Shown piece after piece: positions 22,036 through 32,574 of a stretch of 64,000 nucleotides of DNA. The translations under genes and the position numbers were made by a program. Under the pieces are notes generated by a model. It worked only from the letters and a program-made list of their open reading frames with translations, searched no databases and was not told the origin of the DNA. Within the stretch, counting starts at the first letter, position 1. Each line of letters opens with the position of its first letter. This DNA is from Bathynomus jamesi (lineage: Eukaryota; Arthropoda; Malacostraca; Isopoda; Cirolanidae). The stretch covers positions 42,501 to 106,500 of the forward strand of contig JAJOZX010002575.1 of the NCBI GenBank assembly GCA_023014485.1, written 5' to 3'.

Positions 22036-22642
22036 TACATTTTATTCTGACCATCATCCTTCGATTAAATCCTCTATTTTCTCTGCTATGTTTCTTCGAG
22101 CATTGAGAGTTGTCAGTCCTGAATTTTTAGATTCCGAGTTATGCAATATCATGAATATTGGTACTAAATTATGTTATCCTATTTCATTTTTAGATAACTG
22201 TCTTAAGAAAGCCAAGAATAGGTATTATAATAATGTAATTGTAAAGGAATTTCAGCGTAAAAATATCCTTAGCCTACCTTACCATGTTAATTTTCAATAC
22301 CTTCCAACTGTACTTAAAGCAATTGGCATTAATGTAATCTTTAAGTATAATAATACTGTTAAATCACGCCTAATAAAGAATAGCCCTGATAATGTTGTTG
22401 GTTGTGTGTATTCGATCGGATGTACACAATGTAACTCAGTATATATAGGCCAAACCGGTAAAACGTTAGATATTAGGGTAAAACAGCATAAATATGCTTG
22501 TAGAACAGCTAATACTTCCAATGCTTTATTTAACTATATGTATAGATGTAACCATAGAATCAAGTGGGATAGTTCTAAAGCGCTTGTTAAAAACAGATAT
22601 AATAGAAAGAAATATTCTAGAATCTGCATTTATTCATTTTAA
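22036..22642 (+). pseudogene. Penelope-like RT thumb + GIY-YIG endonuclease (right arm)
   Basis: The plus-strand copy starts inside the RT (YSDHHPSIKSS), lacks the catalytic box and continues through the full GIY-YIG core (VYSIGCTQCNSVYIGQTG, DIRVKQHKYACRT) to a natural-looking C-terminus. It differs from the left arm at only a few positions, so the two arms are of similar age. Confidence 0.85.
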
Positions 22643-22794
22643 AACAATTTCATTAACAGTGCGGAGACGTATAAAATTGACGATATCATGTTAAAATTTC
22701 TTTTGCCTCTCATTAACCTTTGTTAAGTATGTGCTAATTGTTTTGTTTTTCCTGTACGTTGTATATATTTATAGGCATCTCGCCTTTTATCTTC

Positions 22795-22840
22795 ATTCCC
22801 TGACGAGGTGTAGCTTTGAATACACGAAAGGCCTTGGAAT
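22795..22840 (+). ncRNA. hammerhead ribozyme motif, right Penelope-like arm
   Basis: Stem I ATTCC, core CTGACGA, an extra G, stem II GTGTA / TACAC with an 8-nt loop, core GAA, self-complementary stem III AGGCCT, T at the cleavage position, and stem I partner GGAAT, perfectly paired. It is known that Penelope-like elements carry hammerheads of this minimal type. Confidence 0.7.
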
Positions 22841-22925
22841 CGTTTTTCTTTTTCCTTGTGGGTTTGCAGCATTCATTCATTTCACGTGTTTTATTGTGAA
22901 ATTCATCCCAATATATATATATATA

Positions 22926-23828
22926 CAGGGCGTCCCAAAAAAATGTATACACACTTTAAATAATTATAAAGGCAGTGTTTATTAAAATACATTTCATTTT
23001 CAAAATGTAATAGAATCTACAGACATTATTTAATTGTTTTGTCAACACCGGTTTTCAAACTGACGTCCGTTCTGGTCCAGGCACTGCTGATAACGCGAAG
23101 CAATGGAATCGCAAACATCACGAAACATTTCGTTTGGTATTTGTGTGCATTCTCGTTCAATGGCTGCTCTCAATTCAGCGACTGTTGCAGGTTTTATAGC
23201 GTAGACTTTGTCTTTTAAGTATCCCCATAAAAAAAAGTCTAGTGGTGTGAGGTCTGGTGAACGCGGAGGGTATTCTACGAAACCCCTTGGTCCAGTCCAC
23301 ATCCACATCGTGCCAAGTACCACTCGCAATACTCCACTCTTCGGTCCGGATCATCTTCATTAATAGCATGGACTAATCTTGGAATGTAACTTTTCCATTG
23401 ACAGCGCTTCAAAATGCGTTGGACAGACGATTCTGAAATTCCTACCTCACGACTCGCTTGCCGCACAGATTTTCTTGGACTTTGGTGATACGTTTCCAGT
23501 ACTCTTTCTTGCTTTGTGGGGCTTGTCGATGTCCGTGGTCTTCCGGAACGCTTCTTGTGGACATTCTGAACAGTTCCATCGGCTTCAAACTTATCTCTAA
23601 TTCGAGTGATGGTAAGTCGCGTTGGTGGATCTGTTTGAAACTCCCTCCTAAACTGTCTTTGCACTTCAACTGCGTTTTCACACTTCCAGTAGCATTTTAG
23701 AATGAATTTCCTTTGTTCAAAGCTTAGTCTGACTGCCATTATTAATTCTAATGGGTTTAACTTGGAAAGAAAGAAACATCAATTGAGCTATCAGCTGTTA
23801 AAGTGTGTATACATTTTTTTGGGACGCC

Positions 23829-23831
<3 letters not shown>
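22926..23831 (-). mobile_element. DUF4817-type mariner-like element, internally deleted (copy 1)
   Basis: Inverted ends CAGGGCGTCCCAAAAAAATG and the exact complement, flanked by TA. The minus strand 23275-23739 encodes the N-terminal half: [34 protein letters not shown], then the second HTH ([20 protein letters not shown]). The C-terminal part at 23042-23329 has [20 protein letters not shown]. The central catalytic region, with the first two Asp, is missing, joined after EYCEWYLAR. It could move only with a helper transposase. Confidence 0.85.

Positions 23832-23860
<29 letters not shown>
23832..23860. repeat. (TA)n microsatellite
   Basis: TA run at the right edge of the mariner-like element. 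Confidence 0.9.
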
Positions 23861-23865
<5 letters not shown>

Positions 23866-24079
23866 TAGACCTATTCTAAACCCAAAAAACTCTTAAACAA
23901 TTAATAAGATTTTTCTTAATCTCTTCTATTTTTTTAGCAATATTTTTTAGCAATATTTTAATATCATATATACTGTATATATATTTTGGGGGTCTCAACA
24001 AATGTTCAGGATTGACCTGTGTTCGACTCTTCTGCAGCACTCACCTTATTTAGGAGACATTATGTTACCCATTCATCTA

Positions 24080-24193
24080 CTAACCAAATAAAGAATAATC
24101 AATTGGGTAGGTTGCGCGCCCGCTGCCTGCGGCGGGAATCGAGCAGGGGGCGATGGATTCGTCGTCAACGATGTTGAACACTGTACCTTCAAG

Positions 24194-24196
<3 letters not shown>
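24080..24196 (-). repeat. partial tRNA-derived SINE
   Basis: Minus-strand CACCTTGAAGGTAC-type start followed by a B-box in GATTCCCGCC context and CAACCTACCCAATTG-like linker. A diverged relative of the dimeric SINE unit 1. Confidence 0.5.
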
Positions 24197-24260
<64 letters not shown>

Positions 24261-24389
24261 TGTATATACATATATGGGACAAATTTCACACTAAAACACG
24301 TGAAATGAGTTAATGATGGAAACCCACAAGAATAAAGAAAAAATTATTCCATTTTGGAATCAATTTTCCTTTTTTTCCTTGTGGGTTTA

Positions 24390-24433
<44 letters not shown>

Positions 24434-24440
24434 TGTATAT
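24197..24440. repeat. TA microsatellites around a Penelope-like end fragment
   Basis: TA runs at 24199-24260 and 24394-24432. Between them TTTCACACTAAAACACGTG and two facing copies of the CTTGTGGGTTT block form a small hairpin like other Penelope-like ends. Confidence 0.65.
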
Positions 24441-25427
24441 TTATTGGCACCCTAGAAAACCCATAACGAATATATATAAATGTAATAAAAAACCCAATTA
24501 ATTACACGATATTAAGATAGAAAAAGGATAATAAAACAGATATTATTAATAATTAACTTTAATATACCAAAATGAAAAAGTAAAAAGGACCCACATAATG
24601 TTGTGAGAGTCAGTGACGAACAATGAAACCTAACACCCGAATCAAAAGACTGAATTTGCCTGAACGTGGTATTCATAAATAAAAATGATCTCTAATTATT
24701 TAGTTCAAATTTTGGAAAATAAATGACAAAACAGAGCAGTGCTTCAACTATAATGGATTGGAGGAGATTGTAGACACCAATCGACTAGGAAAGTTTTCCG
24801 TGGGGGACGTTAGGCAAGAGACAGGGAGTGCTGGAACTCCCGTTTCTCCTGTCCCTGTCCTCCTTAGCTGATCTTTTTCCGTGTCTCCTCTACCTTGTGA
24901 GCACTCCAGCATGCTCTCAAACACACGCTTCTTCCTCTACTCTTCACTACGCAATCTTTTCAAAATTTATATACAAAAAAAATAAATAAAACAGCATCGT
25001 GAACTTCAGAGACCTTGATTTTGGCTCGCTCCTTCTTATAAATAGGGAGCATTTTTGGGGGCGCTCGCCCTTGCCCCTCCTTCCTATCTAAAAAATGCAG
25101 TTTGCCTTAAGCTGTACTAAGCTCGACTATTATTTTGAACTTATATAAAAATCTGAAGGCTTTATTGAATAACTTAAATGCATATGCATTTTGCTACCTA
25201 AACTGTTAAGGAAGAAATACAAAATTTCTGTTTAGTTCACATTCGATATAATAATATCAGGCTGAGGTTGAAAATTTGTTTTCATATTTAAAAAAAAAAT
25301 AAATTGCTTATTAGACTTTTAATAGAGCATACAACCACGCGTAAGGGGTTTTTTGTAGGTTAGGTTAGAGTAGTTATCTTAGAATTTTTGCTTTCCCATG
25401 TTAAACACGGGACTAGTTCGTATAGTG
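24441..25427. other. unique interval, no gene recognised
   Basis: Short frames without recognisable domains. A direct repeat of the AGCATACAACCAC block at 25327 and 25728 flanks the hAT-like MITE. Confidence 0.4.
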
Positions 25428-25653
25428 CAGTGGTTCTTAACCTGTGGGTAATTACCCTCCCCCCCCGGAGGTAATTCTGCCTTTTTGGGGGGTAATTTCA
25501 AGTTACATTCATAAATATTTGTCCAGTTATATTAAATAAACCATTCCTCAGATCATCTTTTGTAGTTTTTTGACCATTTTTTGTGATGGGGGTAATCCTA
25601 ATTTTCCTGGATAGCTCAAGGGGTAACAGTCTTAAAAAGGTTAAGAACCACTG
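25428..25653. mobile_element. hAT-like MITE
   Basis: Ends CAGTGGTTCTTAACCT and AGGTTAAGAACCACTG are inverted repeats of hAT style. The interior has facing GGGGGTAAT / ATTACCCTCC blocks. Candidate 8-bp flanks do not match well. Confidence 0.7.
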
Positions 25654-25659
25654 GTAGAT

Positions 25660-26380
25660 TATACTTAGATATTTGGGCGATTAATAGGAGTCGAAATCCA
25701 TAATGGGTCCAAATAATCGGCCAACGGAGCATACAACCACATGTAAGTGATTTTTGTAAGTTTGGTTAGGTTAGGTTAGATTTATTTGGAGTCCAATATG
25801 GAGTTCGGCTGATATAATTAATCGCCGAAATGTCTAAATATCGAAGTAAGCCTTACCAAGTTGCGATTTAGAACGCATATCCACTACGTTTAAATCTGTT
25901 TCCAGTAAAGTTCATTTTTCAATGAATTTTATTTAGTAGCAAAATAGTTTCTTCTTACAACTGATGTTCCTTCCATACGCTATATCAACTAGTCCCGTGT
26001 TTAAATGTTATTTATAGATTTATTTACAATTTCTATTTAATAAAACCACTTATTCATAGCATAAAAAAGCTATTTGGAATTTAGTGATCATTTTATTTTT
26101 TTTAAATAAAACAAAAAAAATGTTCGCTGTTATTAACTTTTACCATAATAGGAGTATAATGTTTTACTGTATAATTTCAACAGCTATTTAATAAGCATTC
26201 AAGCTCTTTAATTGATGGATGATTAACGTCATATCATTCTGACTTCATCAATGTTGACATTATTCAGTGAATTAGATATACCATCTATTTATAAATTAAA
26301 AACAGTACGGGTGAAAACAAAGTGGACATGCAGGAAGGAAAATTTTATTTGATTTCAATACCGGCAGTAGGTTACGTTAT
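25660..26380. other. AT-rich interval, no gene recognised
   Basis: Contains the GGTTAGGTTAGGTTA stretch near 25760, a short telomere-like (TTAGG) patch. No supported gene. Confidence 0.4.
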
Positions 26381-26384
26381 TCAG

Positions 26385-26625
26385 TATATATATTTTTTTG
26401 GAATATTACTTTCTATTAGTTTATTGAACAGTATATTATGATTAAACCTATCATAAACCTTACTTATATTCAAAGAATAACTATAGAACAGTGAAATGGT
26501 TTTAGTACATACTGTACCTTTGTATTTACGATTTCCCTCAATACACAAATACATAAATCTGTTGAATAATCCCTTCTAAACCAAACTGACTACGGGATGA
26601 CCATAAATAATTAATCGTCCAGCCT
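26385..26625 (-). pseudogene. LINE reverse-transcriptase fragment
   Basis: The minus strand shows YLWSSRSQFGLEG and, in another frame, SLNISKVYDRFNHNIL, corresponding to the NQFGF and LDxSKAFDxVNHxIL blocks of non-LTR reverse transcriptase. It resembles the larger fragment at 28323-29720. Confidence 0.5.
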
Positions 26626-26645
26626 ACTTACTTAAAATATATCAG

Positions 26646-26653
<8 letters not shown>

Positions 26654-26687
<34 letters not shown>

Positions 26688-26935
26688 AGTAGGTAGGTAG
26701 GGCAGTAATATCACAGGCACAGCATTATAATGGGGGCAACTAATAAAAAATCTCATGGAGTCTTCATTTATTTGATGGGTGTACGAATACTGTAGAAAGC
26801 CCGATGAAATGAGCATCTTGGCACTATGGCCTTGGGAAAAGGACTGGAAACTTAATGTTTAATGCTCATATATATATATATATATATATATATAGTGTAT
26901 GTGTGTATATATATATATATACTGTAAATGCCGGG
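26654..26935. repeat. TA/CA microsatellite patches
   Basis: TA runs at 26654-26682, 26870-26894 and 26907-26920, with CA/GT edges. The intervening 26690-26865 holds nothing recognised. Confidence 0.85.
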
Positions 26936-27149
26936 CACTAGGAACTACGAGTTTTGAAACAGTGTTTCTGGCGGCAATCTTTTTGTTATTAATTACACTT
27001 TTTAATAACCGGATACAAAAGCAGAATAATGTCAAATATTGCGAAGCTGAGCATTTCGGGGGTAATTTATGTAAGAGTCTAAAAGACCTGTTCTACAGCA
27101 AATTTAGGGTTCTGCCAGAACCTTTTTTATGATTCACCCAGAGTTGCTG

Positions 27150-28322
27150 TCCGTATACGTATAAATAAAGTCCCTATCTGTTTCAGTGAAAACGTAGCAA
27201 AAAGGGTAAAATTCAATAACAATATAATATGATAGAAGGCAGGGCCGGATTTAGGAGTGGGCAAAGTGGGCAGCTGCCCACGGGCCTCCACATCTTGGGG
27301 GCCTCCACATATTGACAAGCCATTATCAAAATAGAAAAAACCCGAAACTAGAAAAACCCGATAGATGATCAACAAAAAACACGCGCATCCAATACCACTG
27401 TAGTACATAAACTTTTACCAATTACTATTTGTTGTGTACTGATTATTATTTTGTTTTTATTACTCTTTTAGGCCTACTCTCACTATAATGGAATACCCGA
27501 GTAACCCGAGGCTTTCATTTTTTGCAGAAATGAGTGGAATGGACAGACACAAGAGTGCACGATGTTTTGAAAGTGTATGTATGTTAATTATATTATGAAT
27601 CTTATGGATGACTTCAATTATGTCTTCCCCTAAGGTAGGGGGCCCTCCACATGGAGGCTGCCCAGGGCCTCCACACGTCTAAATCCGGCTTTGATAGAAG
27701 GCATACATTTAATGAATACTGAAGCATGTGATTCTACATGAGCACCATCAGTATCTGTACAGAGTTCGAATCCGTCAGCAGCATTGCGGAACACATTTTG
27801 GAGCATGACAGGGGTTATTCTTGTAACTGCTGTTACGATACGAGCACGTAATTCTTGCAGATCTGTAACCCTCGTTTGATAAACGTTTGATTTGATAAAG
27901 CCCCATGCAAAGAAATCCAAGGGCGTTAAGTCAGGAGCTCGAGCCGCCCAGGGCCTGTTGCCTCCACGTCCGATCCACCGATTTGGAAATCGTTCATTTA
28001 GGTACTCCCGAACAATGTTTGCGTAATGACAAGGTGCCCCATCTTGTTGAAAGACGACGGTGTTTAAAATGCCATCTGAATGAAGCTGGGACATTTACGT
28101 GCTCGTATCGTAACAGCAGTTACAAAAATAACCCGTCATGCTCCAAAATGTGTTCCGCAATGCTGCTGACGGATTCGAACTCTGTACAGATACTGATGGT
28201 GCTCATGTAGAATCATATGCTTCAGTATTCATTAAATGTATGCCTTCTATTATATTGTTATTGAATTTTACCCTTTTTGCTAAGTTTTCACTGAAATAGA
28301 TAGGAACTTTATAAACACCCTG
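27150..28322 (-). mobile_element. fold-back mariner-like element with nested hAT
   Basis: The outer right end reads ACACCCTG at 28322, and the sequence CTATCTGTTTCAGTGAAAAC faces its partner near 27173. The minus strand 27720-28094 encodes the transposase C-terminal half: [40 protein letters not shown]. From about 28090 to 28290 the same C-terminal coding region and 3' end recur in the opposite orientation, so the element is a hairpin of two 3' halves. A hAT-like element sits at 27240-27693. Confidence 0.7.
27240..27693. mobile_element. non-autonomous hAT element with 8-bp target duplication
   Basis: Starts CAGGGCCGGATTTAG and ends CTAAATCCGGCTTTG (imperfect inverted repeat). ATAGAAGG flanks both sides (27232-27239 and 27694-27701). 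The interior contains facing GGGCCTCCACAT / GGAGGC blocks and no ORF. Confidence 0.85.
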
Positions 28323-29720
28323 TATTACTACAGAAAGTACTAAAGAGAGTGTCTTTAGCTTCACTTGTACAGAACCGGAAGTTCCTTATAGTCATATTCG
28401 CTTTAGCACAAAGGCTTCGAGATTGTTTTCTTATATCTGAGTCATCACTCAAGGAGCTGGTAATAGTTTGATAAAAATACTTAAACTCTTGTACTTCCTC
28501 AATTACTTCACCTTTCATTTTAAACCTAATATCAGATGGCTGCTTACAGCTTTTAGGATGAAATTGCGTAACCTTAGTTTTTGTAACGCTAAAAAGAATA
28601 TCATGTTTCTGCGAATACACTTCGCAGACTTTTAGTAGCCGATCCAGATCTTTAACAGAGGGACTTATTAACACCATATCATCGGCATAATCTAAGTTAT
28701 TTATCCTTGTGTTATCTATACAACATCCCACTGTTGCCTCATTAAGTGAAGCAATTAATCCGTCAATATACACATTAAACAGCATAGGGGAGAGCAAGGA
28801 GCCTTGTCTCACCCCGCAGAGGAACCAAAACATTCGGATAGTACATTGCCCGACCTAATGTTAAAAGAGTGGTGGGAATACCAAAATTTCAATAAATTTA
28901 ATATGTAAATGGGAACCTTCCTGCCTTCTAGTTTTTTAAATAAAATATTGTCGTTCACTTTATTGTATGCATTACTTATTTCTAGGAAACAGCTATAAGT
29001 AGTTGAATTACTGTCAATGTATTTATATATTGTTTCGTTAAGTACATAGATACACAGGTCAGTTGAGTGGGATCTTTTAAAACCAAACTGATTAGGAGAT
29101 GTCCATAGGTAATCATTTAATCGGAGTAACAAGAGTTTTTCTAGTAGTTTCGAGAAGCAGGAAGTGGCAGTAATAGGTCTGTAATTATTGCTGGACAGAA
29201 TGTCTCTATACTTATTTTTGACCAGGGGCAAGATATATATATCCTCATGAACTCTGCTGGGATATAGCTATGAGCAAACATGGCTGATAAGAGCAATGAT
29301 ATATGCAGACATACTACGTCATTTGCATATTTTAAGTGCTCATTCGCTAGGTCATCTACCCCTGACGCACAACCAGTCTTTAACTCTTTAATTAACCTCT
29401 TTACTTCAGGAACTGATATCAAAGTATTTTTCCTTGTCCCTCCCACTGGCGTTTCGCTGCCATCTATCTTAAGATTATCCCTACTCACACTGTTAAGAAT
29501 GTTAGAGTAGTGGTTTTTCTACAGCTCTGCAATTCCATCCTCCCCCGACACCCCATCGATTGTCGGAGGGAGGACAATTTTGACACCCATTTGATTCTTA
29601 ACAAATTTCCAAAATTTGTGGTTATCGTTATTTATGCGAACTTCACAGGCTTTTGATGCTCGAATAGACTCTTCTTCCTGTTTATATCGCCTTATGGCCG
29701 CCTTATACTGACCCCTACCT
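28323..29720 (-). pseudogene. LINE reverse transcriptase, degraded
   Basis: Frames on the minus strand in order: FWKFVKNQMGVK (29519-29770), ELKTGCASGVDDLANEHLKY (29141-29488), NNYRPITATSCFSKLLEKLL and SPNQFGFKRSHST (28809-29231), then LSPMLFNVYIDGL and the catalytic LDYADDMVL (28309-28833). The block that should hold the first catalytic Asp reads CFLEISNAYNKVND, with the Asp changed. Several frame breaks. The 3' end is lost where the fold-back mariner begins. Confidence 0.8.
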
Positions 29721-29722
29721 CT

Positions 29723-29726
<4 letters not shown>

Positions 29727-29757
<31 letters not shown>
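29727..29757. repeat. (TA)n microsatellite
   Basis: TA run. Confidence 0.95.
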
Positions 29758-29759
<2 letters not shown>

Positions 29760-30295
29760 TTTAACTGCAATGACCACGCAGTATATAAATGAATAGAAAC
29801 GACGTAAATAAGGAGCGTCTCTGCACACGGGGAAGAGAAATAACGAATAAATGAAAAATGAGGCGAACCGCCCGGGAATCGAACCCAGGGCCTTCCAATT
29901 GCCGGTTGGATGCGCTACCATTACACCACGGACCTCGATCAATCATAAATCGAAATTCTCCTACATAGGGCAGAAACCAATGCCCTGAGAGGGCACCCTC
30001 GCAAATCGTGAATATGTGCATTTAACTGCAATGACCACGCAGTATATAAATGAATAGAAACGACGTAAATAATGAGCGTCTCTGCACACGGGGAAGAGAA
30101 ATAACGAATAAATGAAAAATGAGGCGAACCGCCCGGGAATCGAACCCAGGGCCTTCCAATTGCCGGTTGGATGCGCTACCATTACACCACGGACCTCGAT
30201 CAATCATAAATCGAAATTCTCCTCGCCTCATTTTTCATTTATTCGTTATTTCTCTTCCCCGTGTGCAGAGACGCTCCTTATTTACGTCGTTTCTA

Positions 30296-30298
<3 letters not shown>
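29758..30298 (-). repeat. tandem pair plus inverted partial copy of a tRNA-derived SINE
   Basis: Two almost identical copies (about 29758-30017 and 30018-30215) each contain, on the minus strand, GTCCGTGGTGTAATGGTAGC and B-box GGGTTCGATTCCCGGG. A third part (30216-30298) repeats the tail in inverted orientation. The anticodon loop lacks U33 and the acceptor stem is imperfect, so these are SINE copies rather than tRNA genes. Confidence 0.75.

Positions 30299-30365
<67 letters not shown>
30299..30365. repeat. (TA)n microsatellite
   Basis: TA run hosting the left end of the next mariner-like element. Confidence 0.95.
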
Positions 30366-30368
<3 letters not shown>

Positions 30369-31351
30369 GGTGTCCCAAAAAAAACTATATACTCTTTATA
30401 GCATCATATATTTTATAATTTAAAAAAAAACCAAACAATATATTGTTATAGCAATTGCCAATGAAAGGTAAATTAGTAATCTAAGTGATCAAAATGTTAT
30501 AGCGAGTTGTTTGCATATAAAATTTAATTAACTATGCCAAGTGTCCAAATATGTTCTCCGGCGGCATGAATGCACTTTCAATACAACAAAATCGTGTGGT
30601 CTGATGAAGCTACCTTCAAGCTGAATGTCACAGTAAATCGACACAACTGCAGGTACTGGTCACTTGATAATCCACACGTTTATGTGGATAAACATGTTAA
30701 TTTACCAGGATTAACAGCATGGTGTGGTTTATCATCCAGGGGTTTGGTTGGACCATTTTTCTTTAATGGGACAGTTACCGGTGCCGCATATCTCGACATG
30801 CTGCGGACAGAAATTATACCTGCAGTTCGGAAGTTGTTTGGAAACGACGACTTTTACTTTCAACAAGATGGAGCCCCCCCTCATTATCATTGTGATGGCA
30901 GAAGGTACCTCGATAAAACGTTGCCTAACCGTTGGATAGGACGAAGAGGAAGCGTTGAGTATCCTCCACGTTCACCGGACTTGACTCCACTTGATTTTTA
31001 CTTGTGGGGCTACCTGAAGGATGCAGTTTATGGTACAAGACCTGCAACACTCGAACACCTTAAGGATGCAATTAGGGAAAAGTGCGGGACCATCACAGCA
31101 TCCACATTAGTCCATGTCTGCGAATCAGTTAGTCGACGCATTCAAAAGTGCATTCATGCCGCCGGAGAACATTTTGAGCACTTGGCGTAGTTAATTAAAT
31201 TTTATATGCAAACAACTCGCTATAACATTTTGATCACTTAGATTACTAATTTACCTTTCATTGGCAATTGCTATAACAATATATTGTTTTTTTTTTTTTA
31301 AATTATAAAATATATGAGGCTACAAAGAGTATATAGTTTTTTTCGGACACC

Positions 31352-31354
<3 letters not shown>
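30366..31354 (+). mobile_element. mariner-like element with long terminal inverted repeats
   Basis: The ends CAGGGTGTCCCAAAAAAAAC and GTTTTTTTCGGACACCCTG continue as inverted repeats for about 190 bp, up to the coding region on both sides (AACAATATATTGTTATAGC and its complement). (TA)n lies on both sides. One transposase frame is inside. Confidence 0.85.
30570..31190 (+). CDS. mariner-like transposase, catalytic domain only (206 aa)
   Basis: An open frame with all three acidic positions of a DD(n)D mariner-type catalytic core: [24 protein letters not shown] and [19 protein letters not shown]. The N-terminal helix-turn-helix domains are absent: the inverted repeat begins just upstream of the start. 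The encoded protein would have a catalytic fold but no DNA-binding part. It probably derives from a DUF4817-type element related to the copies at 22926 and 32572. Confidence 0.75.
   Translation: MHFQYNKIVWSDEATFKLNVTVNRHNCRYWSLDNPHVYVDKHVNLPGLTAWCGLSSRGLVGPFFFNGTVTGAAYLDMLRTEIIPAVRKLFGNDDFYFQQDGAPPHYHCDGRRYLDKTLPNRWIGRRGSVEYPPRSPDLTPLDFYLWGYLKDAVYGTRPATLEHLKDAIREKCGTITASTLVHVCESVSRRIQKCIHAAGEHFEHLA

Positions 31355-31356
<2 letters not shown>

Positions 31357-31408
<52 letters not shown>
31357..31408. repeat. (TA)n microsatellite
   Basis: TA run at the right edge of the mariner-like element. Confidence 0.95.
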
Positions 31409-31409
<1 letters not shown>

Positions 31410-31692
31410 GGAAAATAGCTTGGTTCTCAGGGGCCAAAGACTATCCAGCTAGCTTCCGAAGAAGATCAAGACCATCACTGGTGTCAAAATTGAATTCTTC
31501 AAAAGAAGATTAAACGCCTGGCTCAGGACGGTACAGGATGAGCCAGGTGTGTCTGGCTATGTGCGATGGAGATCGCAAGAAGGCAACTCGCTCTTCCACC
31601 TGACCAGGCCTACAGGTGGAATTGGAATCACCAGCTTGACCTTCGTGTGAAGAAGACCAAAACACGGAAATGAACCAAAACACGGTTATGAG

Positions 31693-31695
<3 letters not shown>
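31409..31695. other. interval without recognised gene
   Basis: Short frames on both strands only. It may be a degraded retroelement 3' region, but no motif is strong enough to call. Confidence 0.3.
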
Positions 31696-31697
<2 letters not shown>

Positions 31698-31732
<35 letters not shown>

Positions 31733-31905
31733 CCCTTTAAGAGGGCGACAACCTGACGCAGCGTTCATGACAACTAATGCGACTGATTGCCCTAACTCCT
31801 GTAAAATTATTATCAGTATAATCGGCGTTCGAACCCCCGACTTCAGTGTCTTCACTTCGCTGATAGGGAAACAGTGTTACCCAGTGAGCTATGGACGCTA
31901 GTATA
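31698..31905 (-). repeat. (TA)n and tRNA-derived SINE
   Basis: TA run 31698-31730. From about 31790 to 31902 the minus strand holds GCGTCCATAGCTCACTGGGT and B-box GGGGGTTCGAACGCC, the same family as 8258-8345. Confidence 0.6.
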
Positions 31906-31921
31906 TATATATATATATTAT

Positions 31922-32262
31922 ATAACCGTCGTTAATCTTGGTTTTGCTTCCGCCAGAATTGTTCTTGCTGACGAAAGTCAAGCTTGTCATTCCACCTCAG
32001 ACCTACAGTTTAACCCCACCACGGGAGGTCAGAAATTACAAAGTCCTTGCCCGAACTCGATTTCACGACCTCCCGATCAGCAGTCCAGCGTCTTAACCAT
32101 TGGGCTACCCAGGGTACCCATTTATCTACCAGCCAATTTTTATTGTGTAAAAGGATGAACAGCTGGATTTTGCTGCGCGTCACCTGCTGTCACCGGGTTT
32201 CGAACCCGGGATCGATGGATTCGTAGTCAGCTATGTTAACCACTACATCACCGAGGTGTATG
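31922..32262 (-). repeat. dimeric tRNA-derived SINE
   Basis: Minus-strand copy in the same unit order as 20165-20455: unit 1 with CTCGGTGATGTAGTGGTTAA and B-box GGGTTCGAAACCCGG, unit 2 with GGTAGCCCAATGGTTAAGAC, and tail GACAATTCTGGCGGAAGC-like. Confidence 0.8.
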
Positions 32263-32289
<27 letters not shown>

Positions 32290-32294
<5 letters not shown>

Positions 32295-32522
32295 TCTCAA
32301 AAAATTTATACAGGTTTTATACATCAACATAATTTATTAAATAACACAACTAGTGACGATGTTCAGTATTTTGAACACTGAAAATTTTTAATATTTTGAA
32401 CATTTGCGCCAGTAAACTAGTTGCTGCAATATATTGTTTCTCCAGATACTGAACATTGCCTTTTGTTGTATTATTTAATAAATTATTTTGATGTATAAAG
32501 GCTGTATAAATTTTTTGAGACA

Positions 32523-32524
<2 letters not shown>
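32290..32524. mobile_element. MITE derived from the 258-2328 mariner-like family
   Basis: Ends GATGTCTCAAAAAATTTATA and complement TATAAATTTTTTGAGACACC. The subterminal TTTATTAAATAACACAAC block matches the left end of the element at 258. It sits in (TA)n on both sides. Confidence 0.75.

Positions 32525-32525
<1 letters not shown>

Positions 32526-32571
<46 letters not shown>
32526..32571. repeat. (TA)n microsatellite
   Basis: TA run between two TA-inserting elements. Confidence 0.95.

Positions 32572-32574
<3 letters not shown>

Larger units (their letters stand above)
20690..22915. mobile_element. Penelope-like element, head-to-head hairpin
   Basis: The left arm (minus, about 20690-22035) and right arm (plus, about 22036-22870) carry nearly identical sequence in inverted orientation. 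Outer ends share AAACCCACAAGGAAAAAG / CTTTTTCCTTGTGGGTTT and a hammerhead motif each. The arms differ in length: the left carries more reverse transcriptase. Both are 5'-truncated at the junction, as Penelope-like insertions often are. Confidence 0.85.

Noticed and set aside
29862..30205. tRNA genes on the minus strand
   Set aside because: Box A and B are good, but U33 is missing, the acceptor stem does not pair, and the unit is repeated with identical flanks: SINE copies.
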